From positions 1,346,930 to 1,410,929 of the forward strand of contig JAJVDF010000211.1 in assembly GCA_022410635.1 (NCBI GenBank): a stretch of 64,000 nt of DNA, written 5' to 3'. The notes under the pieces are model-generated. The model saw nothing but the letters and a program-made list of their open reading frames with translations, made no database searches and had not been told where the DNA came from. The position numbers were made by a program, and so were the translations under genes. The first letter of the stretch is position 1, and each line of letters starts with the position of its first letter. This DNA is from Tretioscincus oriximinensis. Taxonomy: Eukaryota > Chordata > Lepidosauria > Squamata > Gymnophthalmidae. Positions 22,594 through 34,955 of this stretch are shown piece after piece.

Positions 22594-23544
22594 ATGGATT
22601 CCATAAACTCTATTGGAAAAGAGAACAGTAGTAGTGTCACAGATTTTATCCTCATTGGGTTCAATGTCACATCAGACAATCAGATGCTCTTGTTTGTCCT
22701 AGGCTTGTTAGTCTATTTCTTAAGTTTGACTGGGAACCTAACCATTATTATATTGATTCAAATAGATCAGTGCCTCCAAACTCCCATGTACTTCCTCCTG
22801 GGCAATCTTGCTTTTGTGGATATATGCTACACTTCCACTACTGTACCTAAGGTATTGTGGGACCTCTTATTAGAGGACAAGAGCATCTCTTTTCTAGGAT
22901 GCATACTCCAATTATATTTCTTTGTAACTATGGGAAGTGCAGAATGTATGTTCCTCACAGCTATGGCATATGACCGATATGCAGCTATCTGCCACCCGCT
23001 GCAATATATGCTTTTCATGAAGCACTCAGTACGCTGGGCTTTGCTGGCAATTTCCTGGATAATTAGTAACATCAATTCCATTACCAATACAGTAATGGTC
23101 TTCTCCCTCCATTTCTGCCATTCCAACCAAATTGACCATTTCTTCTGTGATATCCCACCCCTGTTGCAGCTTTCCTGTTCTGATACTTTTTTGAGCCAGA
23201 TGACAACATTCATTGTCTCTGGATCCATTATGGTCGGAACATTCAGCTTAATTCTCCTCTCTTATGCCCTCATAGTTTCTTCAGTTCTCAAAATACGCAC
23301 AACACATGGAAGGATGAAGGCATTCTCAACCTGTGCTTCCCACCTCACTATTGTGAGCATTTTCTATGGCACCTTAGGCTACACCTACATACGCCCTTCT
23401 TCCATTCATTCACCAAAGGAGGATCGACTNGTTTCTGTGTTGTATGCTATCATTACGCCTTCACTCAACCCTCTGATTTATAGTTTCAGGAACAAAGAAT
23501 TGCAAGGAGCACTTCAGAGAGCACTAAGAAAAATCAAGTTATAA
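22594..23544 (+). CDS. Olfactory receptor, OR5V1-like (class II)
   Basis: This is a 316-residue intact receptor, the third close member of the array. It has an NSS sequon at residues 11-13, LTGN in helix 1, TPMYFLLGN (FL where the neighbours have FF), [20 protein letters not shown] in loop 2, [10 protein letters not shown] in helix 6 and SLNPLIYSF in helix 7. The start aligns exactly with the gene at 4505, with the same 23-nt spacing to a candidate acceptor AG. The ambiguous base at 23430 is the wobble of CTN, so leucine is certain. It has a serine in place of methionine before the LNPLIY motif. There are no frame breaks and it is probably functional. The ligand is unknown; loop and helix 3-5 differences from the siblings would be expected to alter odorant range. 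Confidence 0.95.
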   Translation: MDSINSIGKENSSSVTDFILIGFNVTSDNQMLLFVLGLLVYFLSLTGNLTIIILIQIDQCLQTPMYFLLGNLAFVDICYTSTTVPKVLWDLLLEDKSISFLGCILQLYFFVTMGSAECMFLTAMAYDRYAAICHPLQYMLFMKHSVRWALLAISWIISNINSITNTVMVFSLHFCHSNQIDHFFCDIPPLLQLSCSDTFLSQMTTFIVSGSIMVGTFSLILLSYALIVSSVLKIRTTHGRMKAFSTCASHLTIVSIFYGTLGYTYIRPSSIHSPKEDRXVSVLYAIITPSLNPLIYSFRNKELQGALQRALRKIKL

Positions 23545-25150
23545 GAATTTGAGAACAATCATAAAGTTGAAAAAAAGCCATTAGATTGGATGAAAATATT
23601 ATATGCATATTAATACAGTAACCTTTCCAAGAATAAGAAGTTTAGAATGTTGCATCATTAAGGCACAGACACCCCCAGAATAAAAAACTTGACCTAGAAC
23701 ATTATACATATTAAAACTTCCAAAACTCTTGAGGGTACTCTTAGATTAATTTTTCTCTTCGCTTTTCTGCACATATTCAATGATGCTCTTTTATCCAGCT
23801 GCAACTCTTATCCAGGCACTTCTCTCCACTTAAGAGGATTAGCTCTTGGCACTTCAGCTGTTTTTCTCACCTAGTTAATCCCCTCTGTCATTTTCATGTC
23901 CTCTGTCATCTCTTACACTCAATTTTCTATAAAAGTCTGTATCCCCTAGCATCTGAAGAATTGGACATGTCTACAAAAGCTTATGTAGCCTAGCTTTCTC
24001 TTGTTAGTCTCCAAGTGCTACAAGCCTCCTTGCTGGATCTTATGGTATTTTAATTGGCATATAAATTGAAATCAATTCAACCTATAGCTCCCTCTGCATT
24101 TTGACCTACCAAATGAAGAAAGCGTTCACTTTAAATACAATCCAATAAATGATATATTTTATTCTTATGTTATTAACTGCCTGGGACCTGTTGATGAAGG
24201 ATGGAATTGTTTTTGCAAATAACGTCTAACTAAATAAAACAGAGCCAAGACTCTTACATATATTAGACCAAAATCCATATTGTACAGAGAATTATATTAG
24301 AAAAATATGACCTGGATATAAAAAGGAGATGCAAGTAACATGAAAGCAAGAACATGGAAAGAAACATCTGCATGGTAGGACTGATTTAGTGGAAGTTTTC
24401 TTCAGATTAAGATTTGATGATAGTAGACATTTTGAGCAGAATCTAAAAGTATACTTTGAAAGAGCAATTTTAAATTCCAGATCAATCATTCCTGTTAAAA
24501 ACTGAAGAATACATATCATTGAAATGAGCCTAGAATAGTGGGATTTAGAAGGGAATTCGACCCAACCTTGATTGGCTTTGTTCAAGTAAATGTCATTATT
24601 TTCATCCAATTCTATCTTTGCATTTGCAAGAAGCTGCAAATATATTTTCATCTGCATAACCAAAGGTGGACACATCCAGCCAAGGCAAAGAAATCATTTA
24701 TATCATTAACAGTTGTGCAAAGGCAGGTTTCACAAACTCATTTTTTTCTGCTACCATAAGAAAAATCAATGGGCTCTTAAGATTTGCCTAGAACAACTGC
24801 CAAATATGGTAACTATTGGCTGAAGAAGTGTTATCTTGGTCCCCACTTTTAGATATTCCTTTGTACTGCTTTTAATTTATTAAGTTCGTATTGGTGATTT
24901 ACTGTAGGCTGCCCTGAGACCTTTGGGTATAGGGCAGGGTATAAATGTAAATATACGTAAAGCTACGTTAGGGCTTCCTTGGTTAGAGGTAGATTTGACA
25001 TCATTCTCCTTCTCTGTATACTTTAATTCATAAGAACTTTCAAAACTGTTCCTTAATCATCCTAATCCAGACATAAAAAACAGCTAATGTATCCACGTTC
25101 ACCATATTTAAACTCTATGCCTGCTTGGTGAGTTCCCAAAGGTAAGACCC
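23545..25150. other. Intergenic
   Basis: There is no gene. An R-pal half element lies at 23951-24037 (minus). A SINE-like tail, CCCTGAGACCTTTGGGTATA followed by GGGTATAAATGTAAAT, is at about 24908-24960; the same tail recurs at 28560, 39476, 45722 and 63270. The remainder is unremarkable. Confidence 0.55.
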
Positions 25151-25159
25151 CTATCACAA

Positions 25160-25229
25160 TTATGCTGCATCCCCACATCACTGGATATTCCACAATAAAG
25201 CNTGGGTATCCTGGAATACATCCATTCCC
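25160..25229. mobile_element. MITE-like element, left part (split by LTR)
   Basis: GCTGCATCCCCACATCACTG and TCCACAATAAAGC resemble the element at 39976-40117. Its right part, CACATTACTTTATTGTGGAA, resumes at 25938 after the LTR. A further related copy begins GGCTGCATCCACACACACAC at about 25965 and runs to about 26095. Confidence 0.5.
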
Positions 25230-25931
25230 TGTCAGGGTTCTCTGGTAGGAATATATTAATTGGCATAATATATTTTGATATAAAAATACACAAGCATTGG
25301 TCTCTTAAGCACAGGCCTCAAATCTGCAAAATTTCTGGGAATTTTCCAGCTCAGGGTGTTGCAAGAGAACTAACCTCTCTTCCTGCCCTGAGGCTACACC
25401 CTGCTGTGCCATGTTTACCTGCATCCATTATCTCTAGGTGCATCCATTAACTCAAGAGCTTTGGTTTGATGGGATTAATCAACTGCCTGATAGCTCTGAG
25501 GAAGTTCTGACTATCACCTCTCCAAGAGGTGAACGACCGGTCACAGGTCCTGAAAGCTGCAGAGATCACTCTTGTTCCACCCAAACCATACCCATATTTG
25601 GAGTTTCCTGACACAGGCTGCACCCCTTGGGAGGAGGGAGAAACATCACACAGGTGTCACCACCTCTGGTCCACCCCAAACTACACCTTTGGAACACCAA
25701 TTCTCTGACATCACTTCTCTTGTACACGCCTTCTGGTTGTATGTCAATAAAAACCTGCGCACAAGGGTGCTCAGGAGGCTCCATACCCACGTGGACCTCC
25801 TAGATCTTGCCTCTTGATCTAAGCTTATGGCCTCTGCNTGATGGGAGTCAGATTCTACATGTAACCATATCCTGATGATCAGCTGCTTCAGATGTGCTGG
25901 TACCTAATAACGTGATAGCAAACCCCTGTTA
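25230..25931 (+). mobile_element. Solo LTR, copy 1
   Basis: It runs from TGTCAGGGTT to AACCCCTGTTA, flanked by a 6-bp duplication ATTCCC (25224-25229 and 25932-25937). A polyadenylation signal AATAAA is at 25746-25751. It shares many blocks with the LTR at 34956-35680 (GGAATATATTAAYTGGCAT, TTTCCTGACACAGGCTGCAC, ATCACACAGGTGTCA, GTCAATAAAAA). At 702 bp with no internal region it is a solo LTR. The 6-bp duplication is retrovirus-like. No viral gene is present. Confidence 0.8.
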
Positions 25932-26095
25932 ATTCCCACATTACTTTATTGTGGAATTTCCAGTTATAGGCTGCATCCACACACACACACATTTATTTAT
26001 TCCCCTGTAGTTGGATAGTCAACAATAAAGCATTAAGTGGACTGTTTTATTCCAGAATATCCATGCTTTATTGTGGAACATCCAATTATAATGGA

Positions 26096-27229
26096 TATTC
26101 TTATTGGTTATTGGATATGCTTATTACTTTTGATCACAATCAACTGTTTCCCATCAAGTTTGCCTTTTCTGCTATTTTATGCCATTTCAAGTCCCTTTGC
26201 TGTGATTTTAATAAACATTTTATTATTTCTGAAGAACCCTTTGTCTAGAAGCATTTCCTTCCTGCTTTATCTTTATTTTACTGTTCACTGAATCACTCAG
26301 ACATTTTTGAAACTGCAGCCTGAGATCCTGTATTGAAAGCTTGTGGCAAGATGCAATCTCTTTCTTTGTTAAAACTAGTAGATACCAGTTCAGTGATCAT
26401 AACATTGTAATTCTCATATATAGAAAAACTCTTCTTTGTTCAATTGGCTCCTAGAATTTTCTTTCTCTACACTACATGCTGACAACGACAGTAAAAGCAA
26501 CACCAATGTTGTTATACTATTACCTAGAACTTGTATAAAGGGGAGGAATAGCATTAAGCTATGGTGTCATTAAGGGGGTTCAAGAGGGGCCTTGGAGAAA
26601 GGGTGCAAATGGGACCCTCCCACCCTCTCTTGTCTCCAACCAGCGCTAAAAAGCCTTCAATTTGGGCATTGAGAGTACCAAGAGGAGGAAAACCTCCACT
26701 CATCCTAAACTTCTTGTACAAATCCCATCTGAGAATATGTTGAGGATGACTACATGTTCTTTAACTCAGTAGTCTCAAAGGGACTAATCCCAGCTGCTCC
26801 AGAGAGAGATAAAACCTCAAGCAACAGCAGCTTGAGTTTATCATGCAATTAAAGATGGCTCACAAGAATAAATAGAGATCAAAACTGTGATCATACAATG
26901 TTCACTTGAAAGCAGAAGAGCCATAGAATGATCAAGGAACGATTCTCATCACATTTTTTATTCCGGAAATTGCTTTTTCATACTGCCTCAGTATAAGTTG
27001 GGAAATACATAGTGAGGACACTGAGTTGATGCTATATGGCTAGCTTGACCTCCTGTTAGTTTTGGCTGAGATCTTAATTCCAGATTTGCTTTTTTCCAAA
27101 GCAATTGCAGCAGACATTTTTAATGGATTGANCACCATAAGAAGCATATCAAGGTGAGTAATGTGGATGCACAATTCCTACACAATTCTCAGCTGGAAGT
27201 ATTTTTTNACTCAGAGGAATTCACTTGCA
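26096..27229. other. Intergenic, nothing recognised
   Basis: AT-rich sequence without conserved frames; short open frames here have no family features I recognise. Confidence 0.5.
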
Positions 27230-27510
27230 GAAGTAATGGTGCTAGCTAGCAGACTGGATAGCTTTAAGACAGGATTAGGCATGTTCATGAAAGCCAAAGA
27301 TTTAAAAAGCTATTAGGGTGGATCTCTTAATACTATCTTTAGGATGGAGCAACAGATAGTATTTCTGAAATGCCATTTGCAGGGAGTCGAGCACAGGTGA
27401 GAGTTTTGCCTTCTTCTGCTTGAAACTACTTGGTGGGCCATTGNGTAAAACAGTGAATCTGTCCCGATTCAGCAAGGCACTTCTTATGTTCTTAGGAACA
27501 TACAGAAATG
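27230..27510 (+). mobile_element. CR1-B LINE 3' fragment, degraded
   Basis: AGGATGGAGCAACAGATAGT, TGCCATTTGCAGGGAGTC and CACTTCTTATGTTCTTAGGA match the 3' UTR and tail of the CR1-B copies in order, with small deletions. Confidence 0.65.
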
Positions 27511-29342
27511 CTTTCGTATTATGCATGCCTGATTCCCCCTTCACATTTTTAGCATCTAACTCTTCCTCATTGTTAAATGGCTTCATTGATTTGTCTGTGG
27601 GTGATTAAATATTCTTGAAATATATGCTAGTCCTTAGGTACATTTGGAATGTTAAAACTGATTTCCATTAACTTGATTAAAGATGCTGCAGTTTAAAATT
27701 AATAGCTTTTGACAAGGGAATAGGGAGATGTTAGATGCAAGCCTTATTAAGAATAATTCGACTAATATTCCAGCCATTACAGAAGTTTGCCCAAACCGCA
27801 TACAAGATCTATATAAAAGAATACACAGTTTATGTAATGATTCCATGATGTTTAGCATGTCATTGGGACAATATAGAATATTTATTATGCAGGGAACTTT
27901 TGTGCTACATTTTCATAATAAGTTGCTTTTTATACCATGCTTTTCTCAACCTGAAGAGAATCAAATAGTTTACATAACCTTCTGTTCTTCTCTTCCCAAC
28001 AGACACTTTGTGAAGTAGGTAGGATTGAGAGAGCCACATAGATTTCTGGCTAGCCCAAGGTCACTCGCCTGGCATCATGGAATAGTGCAGAGTCAAACAG
28101 GGAGACTTCCGGATAAGAGGCTGATACTCTAACCCCAACACAAATTGGCTCTCTTAAACTTCCCTTTATAAGAACAGAATCAAGAATGCACTAGAAATTT
28201 TTCAATAATCTTACCTGTGTCTGAACAGAAGGGTTTTTACTGATTCAGTCTAGTATTGCATCAAAGTCTGCTTTTTCTTTATTGGCATCTGCAGGGAACA
28301 GCAAATTATTGCATAGTGCATGTTATGTACACTACTGCAGACTTGATTTAGAAGGCTCAAAGGCNCTTTCTCCACTTCTTTCTTAGAACAGCTGTGGCAT
28401 GTCTGAAAATATGGCCAAACATATCCATAATAGATGCCATCCCCTTGGAATGCTTGCAGTCCTCCCCACCTCACCTTTGGCTGAAGAAATGTCATTTTTT
28501 CCACTTTTGGATATTGTTTCCTGTTTTTAATTTTGTCAGTTTTGCATTGCTGTTTTATGGTTGGCTGCCCTGAAACCTTTGGCTATAAGGTGGGGTATAA
28601 GTACAAATAAATAAATTNTTGAATAGCAGGAACTGGAAGACTTCTCCAAAAGAGGTCAGTGAGGAAAGGACCTCNTTCATCAGGGCTTAACCCTGCCTTG
28701 AAGATATCCAGCAACAGAACCTTGCTTGAGTGTTCCTGTGTCCATAGTTCTGCTTGTGAGGGTCTTCCTGCATTTTGATTTATATATACTAATATAATAT
28801 GACTAAAATCTTTTTACAGAGGCCTTTTCTGTATTTGATCTGGGGAACAATACCAGTGAATGGCAGGAATGGATCATCTACATTGCCAATCCATCAACCA
28901 TTCTCCAGCCTCCTAGAGCTGCTCCCTTTCATTCCTGTTACTTGTCATCTTTAGAGTTCTTAAGAGGAGGCCTGCCACAACCGAGACTGGTATGTCAATG
29001 GCAAACTCTTCTTCTAAGATCAATCCCAAAATAAAGCCTAGAGCAGGAATGGCCTCTGTGTTCACACTTCACTACACTTTGCATTGGAAGAGAACTATTC
29101 CTGACTGCAACGTTCAAAAGGGGAAAGCCAATCTAGATCCCGACATGTTAGAAATGTTATGAAAATCCCAAAAGGTAGGTGCAGAAAGGTCTTCACAATA
29201 GTATGCTGGGTCATCATTTTCTCAAGCTGTGCCAACTACTTCAGCTTTGCTGGGCACATGTAAAACCAGAAAAACTACATTTACTCATTCACTTCCCCTC
29301 TTTCATATACAGTTATTCATGCAGTAATGGAAACCGTCTGAG
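27511..29342. other. Intergenic with a minus-strand SINE
   Basis: At about 28000-28165 is a minus-strand tRNA-like SINE (family 'B': CAAGGTCACTCGCCTGGC ... CTCTAACCCCAACACAA). A SINE tail is at 28558-28620. The rest, including 28620-29340 just upstream of the next OR, shows nothing I can name. Confidence 0.5.
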
Positions 29343-29381
29343 ATGTTCTGGTGCCTTCTGAACTTTGTGATCAATGACAAA

Positions 29382-30323
29382 ATGGAAAGAAGGAACCAAA
29401 CAAGGCTTGACAATTTCATCCTAATGGGACTTTCAGATGATCCTAACCTTCAAGGTGTCATTATTGTTGCCGGTTTGTTAATCTATGTCCTCACTTTGAC
29501 AGGGAATTTGGTTATCATTATTTTGGTCCAGACTGACCAACATCTCCACATGCCAATGTACTTTTTGTTGAGCAATCTGTCTTTTACAGAGATCTGTTAC
29601 ATCACAACCACCATGCCCAAAATGTTGTGGAATCTCCTGTTCATGGACAAAACAATTTCCCTGACTGGCTGTTTTCTGCAGATGTATTTCTTTCTAACTA
29701 CAGCTGCCACAGAAGGCGCACTACTCTCGGTCATGGCATATGATCGCTATGCTGCCATCTGTCGCCCACTGCGTTACACTGTACTTATGAGCCAGTCTGT
29801 CCGTCGGTGGCTAATGGCAGCTTCATGGGCCATTGGGAACATCAATGCCATAGTCAATACAACCTTTGTCTTCTCCCTGAATTTATGTGGTTCCAACCAG
29901 ATTGAGCATTTCTTCTGCGACATTCCACCTGTCCTGCATCTTTCCTGCTCAGATACCTCTGTGGCTGAATGGGTGACTTTCATCACTTCAGGAAGCATCA
30001 TGATCATAACAGTTTCTCTGATTATTCTCTCCTACTTCCTCATTGTTTCAGCTGTGCTCAAAATTCATTCAGCTCAGGGTAGGATCAAGACATTTTCTAC
30101 CTGTGCCTCTCACCTCACTGTNGTGAGCATATTTTATAGCACAGCCATCTTTACCTACATGCGCCCCTCCTCCAGTCACTCCATGGAACAGGACCGGCTG
30201 GTTTCTCTATCCTACACTATCATTACTCCCTTGTTGAATCCTTTGATCTACAGTTTCAAGAACAAGGAACTGCAGACAGCATTCTTTAATCTTCTTGCAA
30301 GGAAAAGATGCAATCACTTGTGA
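29382..30323 (+). CDS. Olfactory receptor, divergent member of the 5V1-like group
   Basis: This 313-residue class II receptor is more distant from the three upstream siblings. I chose the ATG at 29382 (MERRNQT, sequon at 5-7) rather than the in-frame ATG at 29343, which would add 13 residues not seen in OR N-termini. Motifs in order are [13 protein letters not shown] (methionine for the usual threonine), [35 protein letters not shown] (threonine for the usual alanine) and [10 protein letters not shown]. The ambiguous base at 30122 is a GTN wobble, so valine is certain. The frame is intact. The EHFFCDIPP loop links it to the upstream group. It is probably a functional odorant receptor of unknown ligand. 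Confidence 0.93.
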   Translation: MERRNQTRLDNFILMGLSDDPNLQGVIIVAGLLIYVLTLTGNLVIIILVQTDQHLHMPMYFLLSNLSFTEICYITTTMPKMLWNLLFMDKTISLTGCFLQMYFFLTTAATEGALLSVMAYDRYAAICRPLRYTVLMSQSVRRWLMAASWAIGNINAIVNTTFVFSLNLCGSNQIEHFFCDIPPVLHLSCSDTSVAEWVTFITSGSIMIITVSLIILSYFLIVSAVLKIHSAQGRIKTFSTCASHLTXVSIFYSTAIFTYMRPSSSHSMEQDRLVSLSYTIITPLLNPLIYSFKNKELQTAFFNLLARKRCNHL

Positions 30324-31670
30324 AAGCTTTCTTGCAAAGGTCTATGCTTTAGTTGCATGAAGTAGTAGATACATCAATCCCCAAAAATTATTTATTTACT
30401 TATTTATTTGTACTTGTATCCCATCCTATACCCGAAGGCTTCAGGGTGGCCAATCATAGGGTGGCGCACATAGCTATTGTTGCTTTCTCCACAACAGACA
30501 CCCTGTGGAGTAGGTGGGGCTGAGAGAGTTCAGAGAACTGTGACTGGCCCAAGATCACCCAGCTGGCTTTCATGGAGGAGAGGGGAATCGAATCGGGAGA
30601 CTACCAGGTATGAGTCCAACACTCTAAACACTACACTGGTCTTGGTGGTTCACAATCAAAAGCAGAATTAACAGATTTAAAACCACATAAAGACATAGAC
30701 TCAGTCCCCATGTTCTATTTAATTGCGCTTTGGAGGTGATTTTACCTTTTGTTTGCCCCACGGAACCACACATGACCAGCATTCCACTCATTCTAAAGGT
30801 CTTTATTGCAGAGTAAATAGCCACCGCATATGTAATTGTATGCAGGCTCACAAAGAATATTGGGACTTGTAGTCAGGGATGCACAGCAATGATTTCTGGG
30901 GTTTGTGATGTCACGAGAATTGGCAGGATGTGTCAAGGACTGCGAGGAAGATTGAAGTTAAATGGAGACATAATTGTGAATGTGTTGTCTCACATTTTAA
31001 AATTTGTAGTGAGGAAGTAGCCATAGTAAGAATAACTCNTTTGTCTTGATGGAGGTTGTGTCCGGCTACTGCTGCACTGAAATGTGAATATATTATTGCC
31101 TCTTCAACTATGCTGCCACATTATGCCACATATCTTTACTAAGATGAATTCCACGTGGACGGCACCTTGCTTTAGAACATTGTTGAGAATCATACTAAAG
31201 AAGTGTTATCCACTGAAGCTCCAAAATTATAATAATATAACACAGCTGGAGAAATTACATTCTCACCCACCTCTTACCCCAATGTGAACAAATCTACTAA
31301 AGCACCTTATCAAGTCCTAGTGTGGCCTAGTGTCTCTTTGATAGGGAAGAGACCAGCAAGTAATACCTTTGTGAAGTAGGGAAAAAGCTTTATTCTATAG
31401 CTTCCCCCTCTGTTAATCCTGAGACCAAGCAGAGTTCTCAAGGAAACCAACTTTGTTGTTCAAAGCAGAATAAAGGAAAATTGAATTAATCTTACAATGT
31501 ATATGTGTTTAAACTTTATTTGCTTTGGCTTCTATACACATGTGCTCATATAACCATGTATGTATAACCCGTTCTTTGGCTGGATGGATTGATACTGTTT
31601 CAAGTTGGTAAGCTTTTGTAATACTTTTAAAGTGAAACTGCTATTTCCTTCCGTCTGCATATGATCATTT
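30324..31670. other. Intergenic with a minus-strand SINE
   Basis: At about 30385-30650 (minus) is a family 'B' SINE: a tail rich in TTTATTTA, then CCCGAAGGCTTCAGGGTGGC, CCCAAGATCACCCAGCTGGC and GGAATCGAATCGGGAG (inverted B box). The rest has no recognisable feature. Confidence 0.6.
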
Positions 31671-32750
31671 TATTCCCTTCACACTGATCTCCCCTCCCTC
31701 TTGGAAGGGCTCAGAGAAGTGGTCTTCACTGTAACCACTTCCTTTCACACCAAATTCCCTTCCCTCAATGAGATTGCTGTGTGTGTTTAGTTATTCCCAC
31801 TGCAAGGCCCATAAAGCTCTTTTCTTCTTTACCAGACTGAAGCTCTCTTACTAACCAAAGCCTCCTAGACTTTGCCTTGACTGTTTCCTCTCTCCACCAA
31901 CAGTTCCCCCAAGACAAAGGCCGCCTCCCATTCCCCTCAACAAACAAGAATCCTTCATTCACTCTCCCCTCTCCTTAAATAGCCCTGCGTTCACCTCATT
32001 GCTGTCTGGGATTGGCTGCTCTTCCGAACTTCCGCTTCCCCTGTACACCAGGTATAGAATGAACTCACCCACAAGTCAGGCAGTGAGCATTGCGGGCAGG
32101 CACAGCATGACCAATCAGCCATCGGCCGTGCGCCTCTTGCACTTCCGAGTGCAGGAGTGCGGCAGCCTGACATCAGTGCACCGGTGGCATGGCCGCATGC
32201 CATATAAAAGTGCCTGGGTTGACTGATGTTGCTGCTGGTGAGAGGCGAAGGATCCCACCCATTCCCTCTCTTATTGTCATGGCTCAGTGTATGTTGGAGG
32301 GCCCTTATGGGATTCAGGGGTGCAGAGCTTGCCCTGGAGGAGGGGTTGAAAGCCGAACTCGACCCTGAGTCATTGGGGACGGGTTCAAGAGCAGGTATAT
32401 GCCTTACAAGCCCTATAAAACCCCTTTGATCCTCTGATGTCTGCCTTCATCACAGTCTGGGAAGGGCTCACATGGGTGAGCAGAATGGTTCTGCCAACGT
32501 AGGGCTCGGCAGGGCTGGCCACAGGGGTGAGCCATGCCAGGTGTTATAGTTCTGCCCACTAACAGGCTGGGTGGGGCTCGCATTAGATGCGAAGTGTGCC
32601 AGGTGTTGGCTGCCTGTGGTAGGCATCACTGGTGCCCCTTAGGTCAGCCCCAAGGTNGCTGCGCAGCATGGGCTGCAGGGATATCGGCCAAGATGCTGTG
32701 CCTTAACGCACTCCTACTGCCTTATTCAGCCATGGCCTAATTTTATTCCA
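31671..32750. promoter_or_regulatory. GC-rich segment with divergent CCAAT and TATA motifs
   Basis: The neighbourhood is AT-rich, but this segment is GC-rich. On the plus strand CCAAT (32111-32115) is followed about 90 bp later by TATAAAAG (32203-32210). On the minus strand CCAAT (32015-32011) is followed by TATTTAAG (31981-31974). Downstream on the plus strand are degenerate repeats around GGTGAGC and GCCAGGTGTT (32460-32610). No convincing coding region follows in either direction. It could be an LTR or other transposon promoter, or an unannotated transcript start. It has no paired ends that I can define. Confidence 0.3.
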
Positions 32751-33462
32751 CTTTAATGACTGTTATATGGTAAAATGTTATTGTTTGGTATGCAACAAAA
32801 CGCTGATAAAACAAATAATTAAATAGTGAATATATATATATATATTTAGAACAATAATCAATAGTCCACAATATAGAGAATAGGAGCTGCCCGATATAAT
32901 GCACCAGTCAAAAAGAATTAGAATGAAAGTCCAAAAAAACAAAGTACTTGAACTTGAAGTTTTTGAAGACTGAGATATCTTCAGTACGTTTCATCCAAGA
33001 ATATTCCACTTACATTACTTTATGGACTTCATTATTGTACTTGGTCTTTTTTGGACTTTCATTCTAGTTCTTTTGGACTGGTGCATTATTGATGCGTGTA
33101 TTTCTCCCTGNTGTTTGTACAGAGTGTTTGGTTTTATAGCAAAGGGAACACCCAATGTTCCATATAACAAGCCTGCCAAAATTTTCCTTCTGATATACAC
33201 ATTAAAGATACAGAGCTACAATCCTGATTTTTCTCTGGTAACCCTAAGGATTGTCCTTTTCAGTGGAAGGGGTAGAAAAACCACCTTTCTTTTACTAGTG
33301 TTTTAATAGGCCAGTAAGGCAAAACCATAATTGGCCACCGGAGGGCAATACATGATCATTCAAATAGTGCCTGCCTGTCTGTTCTTGAGAAACTCCTGTT
33401 TATATTTCTGGATGAGAAAAGAGGATATTTTATAGACCAAAATATCTGTCCTTTCTGTAATA
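32751..33462. other. Intergenic with TA microsatellite and a hairpin element
   Basis: A (TA)n run lies at about 32828-32845. Inverted arms 32896-32947 and 33037-33089 form a foldback (listed separately). Otherwise nothing is recognised. Confidence 0.55.
32896..33089. repeat. Foldback (inverted repeat) element
   Basis: ATAATGCACCAGTC...GAATGAAAGTCC...AAAGTAC on the left is answered by GTAC...GGACTTTCATTC...GACTGGTGCATTAT on the right, about 52-bp arms with few mismatches around a loop of about 90 bp. It is non-coding, either a MITE or part of a larger palindromic repeat. Confidence 0.6.
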
Positions 33463-33675
33463 GGCTGACCAGATGACCCCTCTTGGAGGGGTAGAAACCT
33501 GGTTTTGGAGTGCCTCATGGTTTTTGCTGAGGAATTTTTTTTTCAAAAAAAGATTGTTTTCAGAAAAAAAATTCTTTTTTTAATTCTTTTTTCCTCAGGA
33601 AAAACCAGGAGGCACCGCAAAACTGGGTCTTCACCCACCCCCCCACCCCCCAAAAAAGGGTTCATCTGGTCTGCC
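33463..33675. mobile_element. Palindromic MITE ('GGCTGACCAGA' family), copy 1
   Basis: Terminal GGCTGACCAGATGACCCC and ...GGTTCATCTGGTCTGCC are inverted, as are the inner AAACCTGGTTTTGGAGTGCC and GGCACCGCAAAACTGGGT. Sister copies are at 47414-47602 and 47779-47929, and a truncated one is at 52821-52948. It is non-coding. Confidence 0.65.
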
Positions 33676-34955
33676 TATCCATTTAATAATCAGAACCTGA
33701 GAATTTTTCAGTGTTGCAAGATGTTCACACGATTTTTATTTATTTATTCTCCTTCTGAATCTTTAAAATTAGGCTTCATCCATATACATATGTTTATAAT
33801 GAGACTCATGGTATTTTATGTATTTCCTCGTAAAGGTTTGTTAAATGGAGAGCTTGACAACTTTTTCTTCAATAAATTTCCCAGCAGAATATATTAGTTG
33901 ACTTAAAGCACTTCTCTACAAGGAAATTACTTAATTTCCCTATACATTTTAAAACTTCCTTTGTTTCATTTTTTCCTACCATTTTACATACCATGAATCA
34001 CTTGAGCTCTGAAAATAAATACGTACTAAAAATGAAGAAAATGCACTTGGTTTTCTTTCTTTTTAGAAAATACATTTTAAGGCTCTTTACACATGTATCT
34101 AATAATCCCGTTTAAGGAGTTCACCAGTCCACATCATCTGTGTGGGACTAGCAAGGGGGCTTGGAGCTCTTGGGACTAGTATAGGGTTACTACACACCCC
34201 ATCTTGAGCAGGAGAAGCTTGGATTGTGTCCCAGGAATTTGAGTTAAGTCCTGAATTCCTGGAGAAGCCCATGATCTTTAAAACATAGATTTGGCAACCT
34301 GGGTTTCAGAAATCTTCTTCTGTCACAACTCCTACCATGTGCACTGTGACAGAAGTAGGTGGGGCAGCTGATCAATATTCTTGCACATGCATGAATGACA
34401 ATGAGCTGCCCGGCCCAGCAAAGGCAAAGAAGCTATTTGTTCACTTGCACCTGCCCTCAGGGGTGGAGGTGGGCAGACACCCAAGTGCCAGGGCAATGCC
34501 CATCTAGCTGATTGGCTAGGTGAGCCAGGTATGTTGAACAAGTGGGCAGCACCTGCCGTCCTCACAGCTACTGTTATCACCACAGGCTGGCATCTGAGTG
34601 AGCAGACAGAAGGCATCAGTGAGCAGGGCCTGCTCAGCTGCCTAGCCAGGTGGTGAGGGCTGTTCAAGGCACATAGTTTTTAAAAGTTACTGGCCTATTT
34701 GGGGGAAGGAGGCATGGATTGGGGTGGGGGAGGGCTTGGAAATGTGAGGGGATGGGGCTTGGATGGCAGCAGATTTCTCAAGTTTACATATTTGAAATGC
34801 GAGGATCCTAGACAGCCCCAAATTGAACCCCAGGGAGTTGAAATTTCCAGGGATCCTTGCAAATTGTTTCCTAATAATAATTATATCCTAACAATCAATA
34901 GGTCAGTGCCTGTTTTGCCTGTTTAGTGATCTGGTTCTGACCCTAGATTAGTGGC

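Noticed and set aside
29343..29381. Upstream in-frame ATG adding 13 residues to the OR at 29382
   Set aside because: OR N-termini begin close to the glycosylation sequon; MERRNQT fits and the extra residues do not.
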